Part shown: positions 27,332 through 42,215 of the stretch, piece after piece
How the letters are laid out: every line of letters begins with the position of its first letter
Position numbering within the stretch: position 1 is the first letter of the stretch
Assembly: GCA_028673005.1 (NCBI GenBank)
Contig: CM054116.1
Coordinates: 69,267,315-69,331,314, forward strand
Origin: Tanypteryx hageni
Lineage: Eukaryota > Arthropoda > Insecta > Odonata > Petaluridae
DNA length: 64,000 nucleotides
Direction: 5' to 3'
Program-made: the position numbers and the translations under genes
The notes under the pieces: generated by a model
The model's input: the letters and a program-made list of their open reading frames with translations, nothing else
The model's database searches: none
What the model was told of the DNA's origin: nothing

Positions 27332-27339
27332 ATTTAATT

Positions 27340-29648
27340 GATAACATTAAGCGTTCGAGAGCGATAAATATTGATAATAATAAATCTACTTTACAAAGAT
27401 CAGATCGGGAAAAAATATTCGGCGATCTTATTTTTAATTGGAGTGAGATAACAACGATAAGTAGAGCGTCTATTGTTGAAGATGGGGAAATCGACATTGA
27501 TGACGGTTTCTTTGCCGTTGAATTTACAGAAGCGGTCACAACTCGACCATGTTCTGGTCATAGGAGCAACTTATTATATTGATTATTATAAAATCCATAG
27601 GCTGATTCATTGATTCATTTCACGAAGGTCATTTAAACAAATTTTTTCTTCGCCATTGAAATACCTATACGTATTCCCAAGAAAGGTCCATACTCGATGA
27701 TAAATCAATGGCGGGTAAATTGAGCTTAGTGCACTAATTAGCATCGGATATATTTTAGGAATTTCACGAACGCTGTCATTTACTCAGCCCAACGTCCGAG
27801 TACGCCGTTTTGAGCTACGTCAAACCAAAATGAAAACCTCTTCAATACCCGTCTTATATTTCTGTGAGAAGCTGCATGAATATTTTCCCAGAGCAAGTTT
27901 TTTTTAAGTGGACTGGCAGTTGTAGTTTTTAGATTCTTCCATGTTCGCCATTGACGCTCACAGGAAATTTGTACAGTGGAATATGACGAGTGTGGGCGAG
28001 TATATAAAAAAAATCATAATTCTCTCTGATCGTTCTTCCGCGCCGCACAACTCGAAAAAATTGCCCAAGCGACCGTGCATTTCTTTCAATTGATGGTATA
28101 GAGAAATTTCAATAACGAAACAAATGAAAGAGGGATCTGTCGGCGCATAAAAAATAACGATCGTGTTTTTGCACGCTTAAATAAAGCCCTTGGCTGGACT
28201 ATGAGAACAAGTCTTCTGCCAAATATGCTTTCAAAAAAATACGCCAATACTTTTTAGCAATGGAAAGGACAGGTAAATTCGGCGAAACGATTCGCATGGG
28301 TTGATACTCAAAATCTGTATGAAATTACAATGATATCATCTTTTCGAGAGGAATTGAACGATACTCGACGCATATTGCAGTGTTGCTGTGTTATTTCACG
28401 GAATGCTTACTAAAGAGTGATGGAGACTGTCGCAGAGTGCGATAGGTCGAGGGAGAAAGACAAAGAGGTCAGGAGGGAAATCGTTCGATGAGAACTACTC
28501 ACGGATAGCGAAAAGGGAGGAAAAAAAGGAGTTCAGGTTTATCCTTTACCGACATAGGAGAAGCTGTTTGGACGGTAATTTAGAATTGGCGAAAGGGACT
28601 CAGAAGAGATGTTCGATATTGGAGGTATACGAGCAGAGAATACTTCGGAACGAGCCAAAATTATAGTATACGGTAAAATCCGCTCATAAGGGAGAAAAGG
28701 AACGTTTAAAATTTTATAGCTCGGAAAAAATAAAAAATTAAATTTCACCGATATAACGTTCTATCTCACGGTTGTAATGAACTAATAAATATTATAAATC
28801 ACGCTTTGGTATTTTCGCAGATCTCGTAAAATGGCGTATTCCTATCTTAACTTTTAGGAAACTAAAGACCATACAATGTGCGCTCGATAACAATTAGAGT
28901 TAGTTCTTTCTTTCTTCTCGAAAGGCGCCTCCGTTTTCAATTTATACTTTCCCCACCCACATAACGCTGCTTCGTATCTTAAACCTTACTATAGAACAGC
29001 ACTTTAATATGTGATATAGGGATCATAGATGATAATAAAAGTAGCAGTATGCCATTTTGTTATTTCACATTAATCGTTAACTATTTGCTTTTTAAATTGA
29101 TGATTGTTTTAATTTTTTATTTTTATTCAGTTTTTCCAAATTCATTTCATTGGACAAAACATGAGAAGTTAATGATAATCAAGGTATAATTTTTATGATA
29201 AAATAAAAATAAAAAAATAGAAAAACGCCGGCAGCGTATAATAAAAACCATTATAAATTCATAAAGAACGGCGAATTGAAGGAGAGAAATGGCTATAATG
29301 ACCGTTTTTAGCGACAAAAGATTGCCCACTAAAGGAGAGGATCCGACTATGTTGTGGCTGTGTCCCGGCCCATCAATACAATGCGGGTTGCGCCCCTCGA
29401 TTACACTTTGGTTTGAGGTTGAATGAAACTTCCGTTCTTACGGTTCGAATCCGCTCGCCCTCCAGATCGACGTTGGTAACCAATGTCGAATGAATGTGGA
29501 GATATATCATCGTTAGGAAAACACATTTTAGTAGATTTATGAAATACATAATTCAATAAGAATAAGCTTTTGACGCATTGCATGGAGGCGTAAGGAGAAC
29601 TCTTATTTAGGCTAAAATTTTAGAATATCGTAACTAAACGCCAAGTTA
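27340..29648. other. No recognised gene
   Basis: Unique-looking sequence. GGTTCGAATCC at 29442-29452 equals a Pol III B-box, but no tRNA fold surrounds it. Confidence 0.4.
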
Positions 29649-31023
29649 CTAACGGCTTTGCCTTGCTATTGTGTGTGTGTGTGTGTTTGTACGTATATAT
29701 GCATGTATGATTGGAAGGAAAAAGAGAACGGGATAGGAAAAGTTTTCAGCTGTTAGACGACTAGAAAGGGAAGGAGATACCAAGAAATGAAGAATAATGT
29801 AGAAAACAGGAGTATGTGGATAACTAGGTTCAACCATTGATTACGGGGGACGGATTACCTATTATGATGATATGCGGATATATGTATGTAGGTATGTATG
29901 TTTGCGTGCATGTAAAATAAAACTGTAGTAATTGGTCCGGCATCCCGGATACGCGAGTAGGTGGACCGGAAGAGAGAGAGAGAGAGGAGAAAAAGCAGGC
30001 CTTTTCTCTCTTCCTCGCCCACCCACTCCTGCCCAACTCCTCCCTCATCTTTTGCTCGTCCGCCTTCTAGGAATTCCCGGGGCAAAACCGCTCGGACCCT
30101 GAGTAGGAGGAGGCATGTAGAGTGGAAAATAATAAAGATGAATCCATTTTTTCCATTTATTCTTCGATGGAGATCGAACGAAAAAAGGTTTCGCCTCCCA
30201 TGCAAATTCGCAAAATCCCGGGAGAGAACGGTGCGCTCATGATGGCAGTGGGTCCCGAAAAAATAGGAAAGGAACGAATCTCCTGTGTGTCCATTGCCTT
30301 TCCAATTTCCTTCGTTTGTTGCATTTACCTGTCTTACTAGTGCGTAGAATCTCGTCGTTCCTCTACGATGGAGTTGCCTGAAGAGCTTCTCTTTTTAAAA
30401 AAATCTTATTTTCGGTTTGTTTAACTGTGTGGGCGATACATTCAGAATTGATGGAGGTAGAACAAGCAAATTTTCAATTGCCTTCATTCCGAGTAAAGCA
30501 CTGAACGTTTTGACCATCGTTCGTCTGTGCGTCAATCCATCTCAACTCGGTGATGTGGCGTTTATCAGGGTCCATTAAACTTTTAGAGTAAAACTTAAAT
30601 TTTGAAATTTTATATTTTACCTAACGTGATAGTTCGTCAAAATGACGAGTGGGCACGAATGAAGTAATAGATAATTTTTTTTAAAGGTTTCAAGTTTTAG
30701 AGCATAACTGAGCGTCAATTTAAAATATGGCAACGTTAATAAACAAACCCGTAGCACATTGTTAAAATGTAATGAACTTAAAACCCGTCATATGATAGGA
30801 ACTTGAATTTTTGTAGAAAGAAAAAAGTGACGGAACTCGTAACTTTTTTGTAAAAGTACGTTTTTCTGGAGCCTACAGGACCATCAAGATAAAAGCATTC
30901 TGGAATACCTCCATTTCCATCCACAGCATACATAATTTCATAAAATCCTCAGAACTAATATTGGTTTAATGAAAAATGGAGAAACCTCCGAATAACCTTT
31001 AAAATAATAAAAAAAGAAGTACC
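29649..31023. other. Unique-looking sequence, short simple repeats
   Basis: GT run at 29671-29685, GTATGTAT-like repeats at 29881-29901 and GA run at 29971-29988. No gene recognised. Confidence 0.4.
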
Positions 31024-31025
31024 GG

Positions 31026-31735
31026 ATTGTCCCGAATATAACGCGATGTTTTTTTTACAAAAAATGAAATATTAAAAGTAGCCCTTATATTCGAGTACTA
31101 GTGATATTAAAAGATCGTAAAATCGTGTTCCGAAAAAAATCACCGTACACCTGTTTACGAGTTACAAGATACTTGTCACATTCTAGACACATTAGGCGTA
31201 CGTTACATTGTACTTGTAAAGCATCCGAGGCGAGAATAGATCGAGTTCAATCGGCGGCTGAACCCCCCGATAGTCATTGCATTCAAGCTATAAGTGCGTC
31301 GGCGTATTAACTATGGGTGACAAATAGTGTGTTGATCATGTTGAGAGAAAAAAGTTTCTTCCAAATCCCAGGTTAACAGAGGAATCCGACGAAGTTATCA
31401 CATGAATTTTAAAATAGTCGTAGTTAAATCGTTGTTGTTAAAATCCACCGGACATGAGAAATCAAGGATAACTGTTATGCTTGTAATCACGGCCGACGGG
31501 TGAAAACTGACTCCCTACGTAATTTTAAATTGTAAAAGGATGCCAAAGGAAAATTTACCGTCAGGTGTAATCTTTCACGCGCATGAGAAGGGGTGAGTGA
31601 ACGAGGAACTTCTGTTAGATTGGCTGAAGGTTGTTTGGGGTCGCGTTATATTCGAGGTTTAGTTTTTTTCTTGAAAAACTTTCCAAAAATCTTAGGGCCG
31701 CGTTATATTCGAGGTCGCCCTATATTCGGGACAAT
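31026..31735. mobile_element. MITE-like element (710 bp), unclassified
   Basis: Starts ATTGTCCCGAATATA and ends with its exact inverse (31721-31735). The right end also repeats CGCGTTATATTCGAGG, and the left shows ATATAACGCG. The flanks CCGG and ACGC give no clear target duplication, so the superfamily is uncertain. The frames inside are short. Confidence 0.6.
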
Positions 31736-31930
31736 ACGCTATGTACTCACACGCCGGTTTAGGGGAAATTATTCCACGACAGGGACCAGACACACGCAAT
31801 CCCACACACTCCGGGTTTAGGATAAACTACCCTTTTTTCTCGCACGAGCAATCAACCACAAGCATTTACATACTTCGTTTTAAAATATGTCTAAATACGC
31901 ATTTTGGAATCAATGATTCCATCCCATCAT

Positions 31931-31997
31931 AAAAATCTGATGTGGCCACCACATGACTTTCTCCATATCTGTAATATTTCTAAAAATTCCAAATAGG
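31931..31997 (+). repeat. Left-end fragment of the 0.7 kb repeat family
   Basis: About 67 bp from AAAAATCTGATGTGGCCACC to TTCCAAATAGGT, matching the starts of the copies at 37712 and 38794. Confidence 0.75.
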
Positions 31998-34285
<2,288 letters not shown>

Positions 34286-34445
34286 TTCCAGAATAAACAC
34301 TTAAGTATCATATTTCAAAAATTAAGTACAAAACCGGATGCTTTGTAGCCGAAATGCAGGTCTGGTTTTCAATAACCTTATTATGGCTATTGGAGACACC
34401 CAAGACAAGTACTTAATTATTTATACTTAAGTGCTTATTCTGGAA
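34286..34445. repeat. Short inverted-repeat element, TTCCAGAATAA family
   Basis: It begins TTCCAGAATAAACACTTAAG and ends with the near-exact inverse. A GTAGCCGAAATGCAGGTCTG core precedes ACCTTATTATGGCTATTGG. The same layout is at 37185-37384. Confidence 0.7.
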
Positions 34446-35345
34446 ATTGTTTTCAGCCTAAGACGTACTCAATTAGTCTCTAGTGAGTTAAATGTTTTGA
34501 TAAATTTTTCCTATTTGAAGTTCATTAACAAACTTTGAATGTTTCTTACTGTAACATAATGGGAAAATAAATACATACTTGAATTGATTTTTGCTGATGA
34601 CTCACTCTTAGTTCTATTAACAAGGTTTCTTTACGAAGTCGCATCGCTATATTTCTTCATTACTTCTGATTCGAGCGCACTGGAATGGCTTTGCACTGCG
34701 GTAGCGTTTATTGGGCGAAGCTCTTTTTTGTATAACGTGCAAATTATTTTTCGGACCAATCTGGTTCTAGAAAAACCGTGCATTTTTCTTCCCAATCTGG
34801 ACTTCACGATTTTTCAGCTTTAAAATTAGGGCTACATTTTGGAGATGGTGAAACATTGCAATCTGCACTGGTACTCGGAATAGGAATAACATCAGTCTCT
34901 TTGGTCTTTATTTTTATAAATAATTCAGTATGTTCATTGTGCCGTTTTTTTAGGAAATGGAATTGTTCTGGATGAATTCACGAAGACAAAAAAGCTTTCT
35001 CTTCACCGAGGACGCAGCAAGAGGATTTCGCTAAATACGACAACTGTCCCACCTTTAATTTGTTTCACTATCTAACAAATGAAAACTAATGTTCCATCTG
35101 AGAGAAAGGAACTGCTCTCATCTCTATCCTTCGTTCAGTTTCCATTCCTTTTCTTTGGTCAAAATATGAACTTTCCATACTATAATAGCCTTTTGGATGG
35201 TTTATTACTAGAGCGTTTTGTTTACACTCAGGTTTTGAAATGGCTTTTATTAAAATTAATTCTGCCAAATGTATACGAGAGAAACTTATGAAAATGAATT
35301 AAGTACATTATACATAATTATACATAAATATCCTTTTATATTCCA
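34446..35345. other. No recognised feature
   Basis: AT-rich; no gene or repeat recognised. Confidence 0.45.
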
Positions 35346-35686
35346 CTAGCTGAAACGCCAGGCTTCGCTCGAGAAAGAGTTTTCTTGTAAGTGGCAAACG
35401 ATTTTTATTATTTATTATTTTTATTGATATATCATTTTTGATGTCATATTACAATAAAACTAATACAGTAAATGCCAAAATTTACTTACTTTTGCTGTTG
35501 GGTACCCCAAGTTTACCAAACGTTCCCCATTCCTTAATTACGCAAGCATTAACGTCTTACTTAATATTCACATGGATAGATGCACCGAAGCCTTTAAAGC
35601 AGCAATAAATTATGTGGATTATGTCAATACTATAGCCAAAACGTAAACAATAAACAACATATTGGTACCGAACAAGTATAAGTAGA
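35346..35686 (-). mobile_element. Candidate short Helitron
   Basis: On the minus strand the segment starts TCTACTTATAC after an A and ends GCCTGGCGTTTCAGCTAG followed by T. GC-rich sequence before CTAG|T is Helitron-like, but the hairpin is imperfect and no second copy confirms the borders. Confidence 0.35.
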
Positions 35687-37184
35687 TGTATCGATTTATA
35701 TTGCGATAAATCTTTCAATGTTAATGGTAAAAGATAACTATGTTCTAATATTCCTTAAAAATCATTTGACTCACTTTAAAAGTATTCATAGACTATATTT
35801 AGGCATGAATCCATTTTTACCCTTTATCTTGGCGTTGGCTATTCTTCCTCGACGGCGCGCCACGGCGTGTATTTTCCTTGCATTAATCTTTACGTGGCTA
35901 TCTCCCTTTGAAGAGGACAACAATTAAGAAATTTAGCTTTGTTGCTGCCTGGAAAATGTTAATAAATTTTGCGCTTAAAGGATAATTTCGAGCGATTTAA
36001 CATGCAATACGACAAAACATGAACAGAATTAAAATAATCAGTCTTTTGTGCGTAAAATAAGCCATTTCTCGTGATCGTAAGTTAATATTTAGGTAAATTT
36101 ATATGCACATCCGTGAAGGGCTGCATGGCATTTTGGGGCTTCTCCACACCATTTCCCATGCATTCTTATGGAAATAGTATTTTGTTGACCCCATGGGGTA
36201 TAAGAGACCCCACGGTCTGCAAACCTATAACAAGTTCTTCCTTTGGTCCATAGGATGGCTCATGAAACTTTTGAATTCGATAGCTTCAACGGTGTAAAAG
36301 CGTATAAAGAACATACATACATACACACATACACTCTCTCTCTTTAAAATATTTATGAAATTATAAAATTCGATGTTTATATTAATACTAAATTTATTAT
36401 AAAAATTTAAGATTACATTTTCACTGAGCGGTGTTTGAAACATTTGATAACTTTTACGATCATCGCCCTCAAGAATATTTTTGATTGTATGATAACCAAC
36501 ATATCTGCTTCTGGTTGCCATATTATCGATAAAATGTGGTGTAAAATTATAAAACTACGCGCGGCACTTCGACAGCGGACGATCCGTATGAATTACTAAC
36601 AGACTCCCTACCATCAGACGCACTGCATTACAAATGATTTTTCTACAGCTGTTCCTTTTAACTTACTGAGTGAAAAAGCTGTTGTTTTTAGAATGGCCAA
36701 ACTCCATATTAACCTCTCAGAAGCCTATGTAATATTGGATGCACGGTTCAATTTCTTTTTTCTAATCAGTGTGGACCGTTTCTCCTAGTTACCAGTTCAA
36801 GTTGTTTATTTTTCCTTTGAATGTGTAAGATGGTATCTCGTTATTAATTACAAGTCAGCTAGTATTTATTTTGTATGTTTATTCTAAACATTCTCTGGTA
36901 AGTTTGAGTCGAGTTATTACACTTAGTAGAGGAGAAATGGCAGCTGGGTCGAAGAGCTCCTCTTTGAAGAGGAAGTTAAGGGGCCCAAATTGAATTTCAC
37001 CGGTGGCAGCATGCGGCCCTAGTGACCGCACTTGAAAATAGCTCTATTAGGTCTTTATCCTCCGAAAAAAGTTCCATTACAATCATTTGAGCAGAATTCA
37101 TTTGTATCCATTATTTCTTACAGCAATCTACCTCCAATCTGCGAATTATCTACGTAGAAAGCTCGTCTTAGGACTGAAAATAAA
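35687..37184. other. No recognised feature
   Basis: AT-rich DNA; no gene or repeat recognised. Confidence 0.45.
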
Positions 37185-37384
37185 TTCCAGAATAAGCACT
37201 CACGCATGAAAAATCGAAAAATTAAGCACTACTTGTCTTAGGTATCTCCATTAGCCATAAAAAGGCAGATGGCTTCCGATATGCACATCTGGTTTTCTAT
37301 TACCTTGTTATGGCTATTGAAGATACCTAAGACAAGTAAATAGTTAATTTATCAATTTTTGATACTTAAGTGCATATTCTGGAA
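37185..37384. repeat. Short inverted-repeat element, TTCCAGAATAA family
   Basis: Starts TTCCAGAATAAGCACT and ends with the inverse. Inside is a second inverted pair, ACTTGTCTTAGGTATCTCCA against TACCTAAGACAAGT, so the whole 200 bp can fold. Related to 34286-34445. Confidence 0.75.
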
Positions 37385-37711
37385 CTTAAACTTTGTCGAC
37401 TCAATATTAATTGCGTCGACAGAATTTCTTAGTTGTAAGAAATTAGCGCTATCTCTCTCTACCAACCCTTCTGGTATTTGCATCGCAATGCAGAATATAT
37501 TCTTTTTTGTATGAAAACTGCATTTGCTGAGATTTAAATAGCCTTTTAAATTGGTAAGTTTTTCATTTCTCAAATGCTATTTTAAAACATTTCACTTTCG
37601 TAATACATTATTCAATATCCCGCTATGATGCGTAATCATTTTATTAATCTTTATGTGTTTGATTCGAGAAGATGTACATTTGCCATAATGGTGCTTAGAA
37701 AAATCAACTCT

Positions 37712-38429
37712 AAAAATCTGATGTGGCCACCACATGACTTTCTCCATATCTGTAATATTTCTAAAAATTCCAAGTAGGTTACATAATAAAAAATATTTTA
37801 AGAAACTGCGAGAAAATTTTAGACTTTAAAATGAACAGAAATAAACTTAAGCCATAGCCTTCTAATATTGGATATAGCCACAAAGCTCCAACAATTAAGA
37901 AAAGAAAAAGGAGCGTTACTAAGACGTAACTAAGCGTCAGTTGTCAACAATAGTCATCGGTAGGTGGCATGGTGGTGGCAGCTAAAAATATAAGATATCT
38001 CTTAAACAATGCATTATATTGAACAAATGTTACAAACAAAGATTGTAGAAAATGTCATTTTCTACAACTTTTATTCCAGTACAGTTTTACATTTATCAAA
38101 TATTAAAGCAAATATTTCAAAATAACTGATAAGTGGCCAGAGTAAACACCCACTTTCGGTTGACCGAATTTTACCAAACACTAATCAGTTCTTCTGACTT
38201 TTATAAAAATGTTAAATATAAAATTTCGCAATGACCTGATTAATAGTTTTGGAGTTAGAGCACCCACAAAAAGCGATCACATACATACACACACACAGAC
38301 ATCATCGAGAAAATGGTCAAAACGGGTTCAGGGGACCTCAAACTATGTATTTCCGTTGAAATCTCGAAGTCGATTTTTTTCATGAATACAGTACTTGCCC
38401 CTATACTATGTATATGGAGAAAGTAAAAA
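37712..38429 (+). repeat. 0.7 kb interspersed repeat, uninterrupted copy
   Basis: Runs from AAAAATCTGATGTGGCCACC to TATGGAGAAAGTAAAAAT (718 bp). Its second half is the foldback-family arm. Around 37778-37800 it has the unoccupied version of the Helitron target at 38868/39844, reading through without insertion. No coding capacity. Confidence 0.8.
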
Positions 38430-38793
38430 TTGAGTTGTCACTGTCGTCTTGCGTGCTCATTTGTATAAACATATTTGGTAAATACATTTTCTTTATAGGT
38501 ATTTGTTGCATACTTTCCTTCTTATACTTATTCTTGCATAACTTATGCAAGAATATACCTACTTATTTCATAGGAGGATATTATTCTTGATGTTATTTTT
38601 GACCATCCTATCTATAGGTGGTCATCATGATTTTACTCTCAAGTCTCTTAAAAAATATCGTTTATAAGGAAAATCGATAATTCATCGATTTAAAGCATTC
38701 GATCAAAACTCGTAAAGCAAATGCGTTAGGGAAAATTTAGAGGATAAGAGCTTATAAATCAATTCGTCAGAATGACAACACATTATTTAATTT

Positions 38794-40468
38794 AAAAATC
38801 TGATGTGGCTACCATATGTCATTCTCCATACCTGTAATATTTCTAAAAATTCCAAATAGGTTAAATTATCATTATATATCGACGACTGTTACAGAGGAGG
38901 ATAGATATAAGATAATAACAGGAGGATACTAATGTCCAGCCCAAACTACAAGAGCCAGAGAGCTGAAAGTTTTAGTTTTTGTAGATATTATGGAGAAACC
39001 TACAGATAAAATGAGACTTCTTACCTAAGTGACATGAGTTCGACTCCAGAAATTCCGAAATTTGCGTTTTTTCCAATAAGAAAAGCATTGCGCCATTTTT
39101 GTAAATTAATTATGGGCACTTGCTGGTAAGCTAGAAAGATGAAATTTTCAGAGTTACTAGAGGAGCGGAATACCTATTAGGAATTATTGTCACTTTTGCT
39201 TACATTGTCTTGGGTTCGACTCCAGAGACCCCGGAATATCTCCCATAAGTCAGCATGGGAAAACGTAATCCAGTGTGTAGACCAATCTAATAAGTTTAGG
39301 AAGCTGAAATTTTGCAAGATTATAGAACTTTTCTCATACCAGCTATAAAAATGAAAAATTTTAAAATTGTTAATTTTTAGGGGTTGTTTTATTCCTATTT
39401 GAACATTAAAATTTAATAATTTTTTAGGTACTACGGGATGAGCTAGGAAACTGCAATTTTCAAATTATTTACAGAACAGTGCGTTTGCACAAATACACAT
39501 TTTAATCTCTCCATATATATATTGCGGCGGCCGTTAAAAATGTTTAAATTTTTAACAATTAGAAAAATATTATTTTACTTCTAGAAGTGCTACAACTTTA
39601 AAATTTGGCTCAAATGTGTAGCATTAGTACCCCATAATGAAGAAAGTGTAAAATGTTTAAAACTGCAATATTTGGGTATTATTTTAAAATATTATTTTTA
39701 CATGTGGGAAAAACGAAAATCGCTGCGGAGCTGAAATCTTTAGAATTAATAGAATATTTGTATTGATGAAATATCTGTCTGAAAAATTAATGTTTTTTCA
39801 AGGTGTGATGAAATTCTTGCAGTATGCAAGCACCTTCTACTAGTAATAAATATTTTAAGGAACTGCGAAAAAATTCAAAGACGTTAGAAACTACAGACGT
39901 AAATTTATACCGTAGCCTTCTGATATTGAATATATCCAGGAAGCTCCAGCAACTAAGCATAAAAAGGAGCGTTACTAGGACGTAACTGAGCGGTAAGTGT
40001 TTACAAAAGTTGCCTCCAGATGGTATAATGGTAGAAGTTCACAATATAATTTTTTAAATCTCTTAAGCAATGCAGTATATGGGAAAATGTTTCGTACAAA
40101 GATTGTAGAAAATTAAATTTCATACAACTTTTATCCCAGTTAGTTTTTGCATTGATCAAGTTTTAAAGTAAATATAAAAAAAACGGATGTGACAAATATA
40201 TACACCCTCTTTTGTTTGACTGATTTTAACCAAAAACTAAAAAACTCTTGTCCCTTGAACAAAAGTGTCAAATACAAAATTTCGGGATGATATGATTAAT
40301 ATTTTATATGTTAGAGCACCCAAATATATCTATCACACAAATCATGGAGAAAATGGTGAAAACGTGTTCAGGAGAGCTCAAAACGTGCATTTCCGTTGAA
40401 ATTTCGAAATCGATTTTTTTCTTGAAAACAATACTTTCTCCTATACTACCTATGGAGAAAGTAAAAAT
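38794..40468 (+). repeat. 0.7 kb interspersed repeat, split by a Helitron
   Basis: Same family as 37712-38429. After removal of the 975-bp Helitron it measures 700 bp and aligns with that copy from end to end, including the CTGATGTGG start, the GGAGCGTTACTA.GACGTAACT segment and the GGAGAAAGTAAAAATT end. Confidence 0.8.
38869..39843 (+). mobile_element. Complete non-autonomous Helitron (975 bp)
   Basis: Starts TCATTATATATCGACG after A (38868). Ends with stem-loop CTTGCAGTATGCAAG and CTAG (39840-39843), then T (39844). There is no target duplication, and flanking repeat sequence rejoins at A|T exactly as in the unoccupied copy. It contains two GGTTCGACTCC-like B-box strings (39046 and 39210 regions) and the GGCGGCCGTT motif. 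No Rep/helicase. Confidence 0.85.
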
Positions 40469-40525
40469 TCGCATTTGAAACTATTTAAGTGCATTCACTC
40501 GTTGCTTGCTAATAATGATTCACGC

Positions 40526-40530
<5 letters not shown>
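40469..40530. other. Short spacer
   Basis: Unique sequence between the repeat and the (TA)n of the palindrome. Confidence 0.4.
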
Positions 40531-40594
<64 letters not shown>

Positions 40595-40950
40595 CAACTT
40601 ACGGAAAAGGAAAGGTAAAATGAATATATGGATGTCAACAAGGTGTTGGGATGAGGAAACCCAGTGAGCACTCACCAATCAGACGACTTCAGGTTGGCGA
40701 GGCCCCGGGGATGTCGAAGCGACACACGTAAAATAACACAAAAACATAGAAACATCACAAACGTAAAGCTTTCGGAACTACTCCTTCTTCAGCTACAGAG
40801 AGAGAACTGATCCGAAAGCTTTACGTTTGTGATGTTTCTGTGTTTTTGTGTTATTTTACGTGTGTCGCTTCGACATCCCCGGGGCCTCGCCAACCTGAAG
40901 TCGTCTGATTGGTGAGTGCTCACTGGGTTTCCTCATCCCAACACCTTGTT

Positions 40951-41012
<62 letters not shown>
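40531..41012. repeat. Near-perfect palindrome framed by (TA)n
   Basis: (TA)n (40531-40593), a 38-bp outer segment starting ACAACTTACGG, then arm 40632-40776, 34-nt spacer 40777-40810, inverted arm 40811-40955, and (TA)n 40954-41012. The 145-bp arms differ at one base (T 40747 against C in the partner). The spacer plus arm edge reads, on the minus strand, GCTGAAGAAGGAG then TTCCGAAAGC. A transcript would fold into one long hairpin. Fits two inverted copies of a retroelement terminus; the Penelope-like assignment is inference. Confidence 0.9.
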
Positions 41013-41013
<1 letters not shown>

Positions 41014-42175
41014 CGTATAAAGGGACAGTACTGGTGGAACAAAAAAATAAAATCTAGAAGGGGAAAAATCGATCGTCAAACGAGCTGTGAAAAATTGCCG
41101 GATCGGGCGCCATCTTCGGTCTTGTGGGGGAGAAGAAGAGAAACAAGATCGCGAGGGGTTTTAATAGAGTACGGAAGCGGAAAAATGTGGAAAAAAAGTT
41201 CGGAAGGCGAGAAGAAGCTTCGGTGCGGGTATAGGGGTGGGCAGTGATGATAAGGAGGGAAAGCGAGAGAAGGGGAGGGGGAAGAAAGTGGAGAGGGTGA
41301 AGGAGAAGGAAAAGGGATCTTGCGGCCCCGGCGAGAAGAGACGGATGGGGGATGGGGCGTCGGAGGCACCCTAACCGCGCCACCGATCCTTTAATTCATG
41401 CTCTTTTAATTGGGACTCGAAACTCGGCAGATACTGGGAAAATTTAATCCTTCCCCCCTCTCTCTGTCTCTCTTTAGGATCCAAGGGGTGGAGGAGGAAG
41501 TGAGGAGAAGGTGGGGTAGGGAGGAATGGGAAGAAAACGGAAAAAATGGACGGAAAAAAGAGAGGAGACAGTTGAAGGTCGCGAAGCGTTTTTCAGATAC
41601 CCACCGCCGCCACTGGTTGTTCCGAAGCAAGTCTCTTCCTCTCCTTCTCCACCCACCCATTCACCCTCTTTGCGTCGAGGTTAAGCGATTCTTACGTCCT
41701 CCGCTTCGTTAGGTACCTTTCGAATTTCATTAGTTGAAATCCGCTGCGTTTTTTTCCCTTCTTCCTTCGATACTTAATAGACTCCCTCGCGTGGGCTGGT
41801 TGTTTCGTTTTTAATGGCAAGATAATATTTTCGAACGATTCGCAGTTTTAATGTTCGAAAGTGTTTTTTTTTCTAGAATGTCATGTCATTAAGTTAATTA
41901 GTAAGGGGAGCCTAAGACTGCATTTTATGGAGTATTTAATGTTTTACGGTAGACTTTTACCGGAAGAGCCTGAAAATTTTATTTCGTTGTTTTAAATCCC
42001 AAGTTTCCGCTTCGATTAACGATCGATGCGTTCTCTTTAACAGTGGTTGCCCATGGATTTGATGAAGTAGGTATAGCGAAAAAAATCCATTAATTAAATT
42101 TTAGTTCCTCAGACACACTTAAGAAAACTGCCACTGTTGATGATGCAGTTTAACACGGTGTCAAAATGTTATTGA

Positions 42176-42183
<8 letters not shown>
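41013..42183. other. CpG-containing, purine-rich unique region
   Basis: 41040-41350 and 41485-41570 are strongly purine-rich on the plus strand. Frames are low-complexity. No exon identified. Confidence 0.4.

Positions 42184-42206
<23 letters not shown>
42184..42206. repeat. (TA)n microsatellite
   Basis: Short AT tract. Confidence 0.85.

Positions 42207-42215
<9 letters not shown>

Noticed and set aside
29442..29452. Second tRNA gene suggested by GGTTCGAATCC.
   Set aside because: The T-stem pairs only three bases and there is no acceptor or anticodon arm.
40632..40700. Hammerhead ribozyme in the palindrome arm (GGATGAGGAAAC plus a following stem).
   Set aside because: A GATGA and GAAAC core can be found and one hairpin forms, but stem I does not pair and stem II is absent. 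A covariance-model search would be decisive.
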